In this document: piece by piece, positions 11,630 to 12,936 of the stretch
Numbering within the stretch: the first letter of the stretch is position 1
Layout: every line of letters starts with the position of its first letter
DNA from: DATAEG01 sp036258135
GTDB lineage: Bacteria; Actinomycetota; Actinomycetes; Mycobacteriales; Jatrophihabitantaceae
NCBI GenBank assembly: GCA_036258135.1
Contig: DATAEG010000011.1
Location: forward strand, 1 to 12,936
Reading direction: 5' to 3'
DNA: 12,936 bases
Program-made: the position numbers and the translations under genes
The notes under the pieces: generated by a model
What the model saw: only the letters and a program-made list of their open reading frames with translations
What the model was told of the DNA's origin: nothing
The model's database searches: none

Positions 11630-12936
11630 ATGTCAGATCAGCACGGCCCGACCGTGGCCGCGCCCGCCGGGCTCGACCCGCTCGCAGACGTCGGCATCGA
11701 GCCGCCCGAGCAACTGGAACCGCTGGCCGCGCACGCGCCGGTCAAGCCCGACAGCCCCGCGTTCAGCGCCTTCGACGTCAAGCCCGAGATCGTCGAGGCC
11801 CTCGCCGCGGTCGGCATCACCCGCACCTTCGCGATCCAGGAAATGACCCTGCCTATCGCGCTCGGCGGCGCCGACCTGATCGGCCAGGCGCGCACTGGAA
11901 CCGGTAAGACTCTCGGTTTCGGCGTCCCGCTGCTCAACCGGTTAGAGCTGCCCGCGGCGCGCCGCGGGGCACCACAGGCGCTGGTCATCGCACCGACCCG
12001 CGAGCTGGCCGTCCAGGTGTCCGGCGACCTCGCCGCCGCCGGCGCCCGGCTACGCGCCAAGGTGGTGACCATCTACGGCGGCCGGGCCTACGAACCGCAG
12101 ATCGACGCGCTCCGCCGCGGCGTCGACGTGGTCGTCGGCACACCGGGCCGGCTGCTCGATCTCGCCCAGCAGGGGCATCTCACGCTCGGCGCTATTGAGA
12201 TCCTCGTGCTTGACGAAGCCGACGAGATGCTCGATCTCGGTTTCCTGCCGGACATCGAGAAGCTGCTCGCGATGTTGCCCTCCCGCCGCCAGACGATGCT
12301 CTTCTCGGCCACGATGCCCGGGCCGATCGTTGCGCTGGCCCGCCAGTTCATGAACCAGCCGGTGCAGATCCGCGCCGAGGGTGCCACTCACGCGCCGGCC
12401 ATCGAGCACGTTGATCAGTTCGTATACCGGGCCCACGCCATGGACAGGCCGGAGCTGCTCGCCCGCATCCTTCAGGCCCGCGGCCGTGGTTTGACGATGA
12501 TCTTCACGAGGACGAAGCGCACCGCACAGAAGGTGGCCGACGACCTCGTGCAGCGTGGGTTCGCGGCCGCCGCGGTGCACGGCGATCTCGGCCAGGGTGC
12601 CCGCGAGCAAGCGCTGCGAGCGTTTCGGTCCGGGAAGGTGGACGTTCTCGTCGCCACTGACGTGGCCGCCCGCGGCCTGGACGTCGAGGGCGTCACCCAC
12701 GTGATCAACCACCAGTGCCCCGAGGACGAGAAGATCTACATCCACCGCATCGGCCGGACCGCGCGGGCCGGAGCGTCCGGTACCGCGATCACCCTCGTCG
12801 ACTGGGACGACGTGCCGCGCTGGAAGCTGATCTGCGACCAGCTCCAACTGCCCATGCACGAGCCCGCCGAAACCTACTCGACGTCGCCGCACCTGCACTT
12901 CGAACTGGACATCCCGGACGACGCCGGTGGAACCCT
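11630..12936 (+). CDS. rhlE: DEAD-box ATP-dependent RNA helicase, RhlE type (3' end beyond window)
   Basis: 435 residues are visible. After a 45-residue Pro/Ala-rich N-terminus come the Q motif FAIQ (67-70), motif I ARTGTGKT, Ia PTRELAVQV, Ib TPGR (171-174), II DEAD (195-198), III SAT (226-228), IV MIFTRTK, V VATDVAARGLD and VI YIHRIGRTARAG. All catalytic motifs are intact. The enzyme unwinds or remodels RNA, probably in ribosome assembly or RNA decay; it corresponds to mycobacterial Rv3211. The ATG at 11630 has GAGGA at 9-nt spacing. The C-terminal tail, usually basic, is cut off by the window edge. Confidence 0.95.
   Translation, partial: MSDQHGPTVAAPAGLDPLADVGIEPPEQLEPLAAHAPVKPDSPAFSAFDVKPEIVEALAAVGITRTFAIQEMTLPIALGGADLIGQARTGTGKTLGFGVPLLNRLELPAARRGAPQALVIAPTRELAVQVSGDLAAAGARLRAKVVTIYGGRAYEPQIDALRRGVDVVVGTPGRLLDLAQQGHLTLGAIEILVLDEADEMLDLGFLPDIEKLLAMLPSRRQTMLFSATMPGPIVALARQFMNQPVQIRAEGATHAPAIEHVDQFVYRAHAMDRPELLARILQARGRGLTMIFTRTKRTAQKVADDLVQRGFAAAAVHGDLGQGAREQALRAFRSGKVDVLVATDVAARGLDVEGVTHVINHQCPEDEKIYIHRIGRTARAGASGTAITLVDWDDVPRWKLICDQLQLPMHEPAETYSTSPHLHFELDIPDDAGGT

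Overview
The window is high-GC DNA with dense, strongly GC3-biased genes and many GTG starts. Almost every recognisable product has a close actinobacterial counterpart, and several families are typical of or restricted to that group (DUF3152, DUF3107, MoeZ, GpgP). The source is therefore an actinobacterium. The genus cannot be fixed from this sequence alone.

Layout. Positions 1-2470 carry a minus-strand run: fumarylacetoacetase, RsfS and glucosyl-3-phosphoglycerate phosphatase (GpgP). At 2471-2967 a divergent plus-strand gene encodes an RNHCP zinc-ribbon protein. Its best ATG and Shine-Dalgarno are out of frame with the conserved domain. From 7695 down to 2946 lies a long minus-strand series: Ku, an alpha/beta hydrolase, a DUF3152 membrane-anchored putative metalloprotease, MoeZ (E1-like adenylyltransferase plus rhodanese) and an alkyltransferase-like protein. 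The plus strand resumes with a free-standing LigD polymerase domain, a TetR regulator and DUF3107, then an SRPBCC protein overlapping a MarR regulator. A minus-strand ferritin-like protein follows, and a divergent DEAD-box RNA helicase (RhlE type) runs off the right edge.

From memory of Mycobacterium tuberculosis gene order, ATL, moeZ, DUF3152, TetR, DUF3107, ferritin-like protein and rhlE correspond to the Rv3204-Rv3211 neighbourhood. Two modules appear inserted here: hydrolase/ku/ligD (non-homologous end joining) and SRPBCC/MarR with its own promoter and operator. rsfS-gpgP corresponds to Rv2420c-Rv2419c, but fumarylacetoacetase stands where nadD would be expected.

The most unusual signal is a pair of roughly 66-69 bp elements at 49-114 and 11358-11426, in the same orientation and about 80% identical. 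Each can fold as an outer 9-bp stem enclosing a small hairpin, and each also encodes a similar micro-peptide in a conserved frame. Copy 1 starts on the gpgP stop codon; copy 2 ends on the start codon of the ferritin-like gene. Other regulatory signals are a four-half-site operator on a good promoter at 9770-9823 and a 29-bp dyad at 2472-2500 covering the fumarylacetoacetase translation-initiation region. No tRNA, rRNA, CRISPR array or insertion sequence was seen. No stretch over 300 bases lacks a gene.
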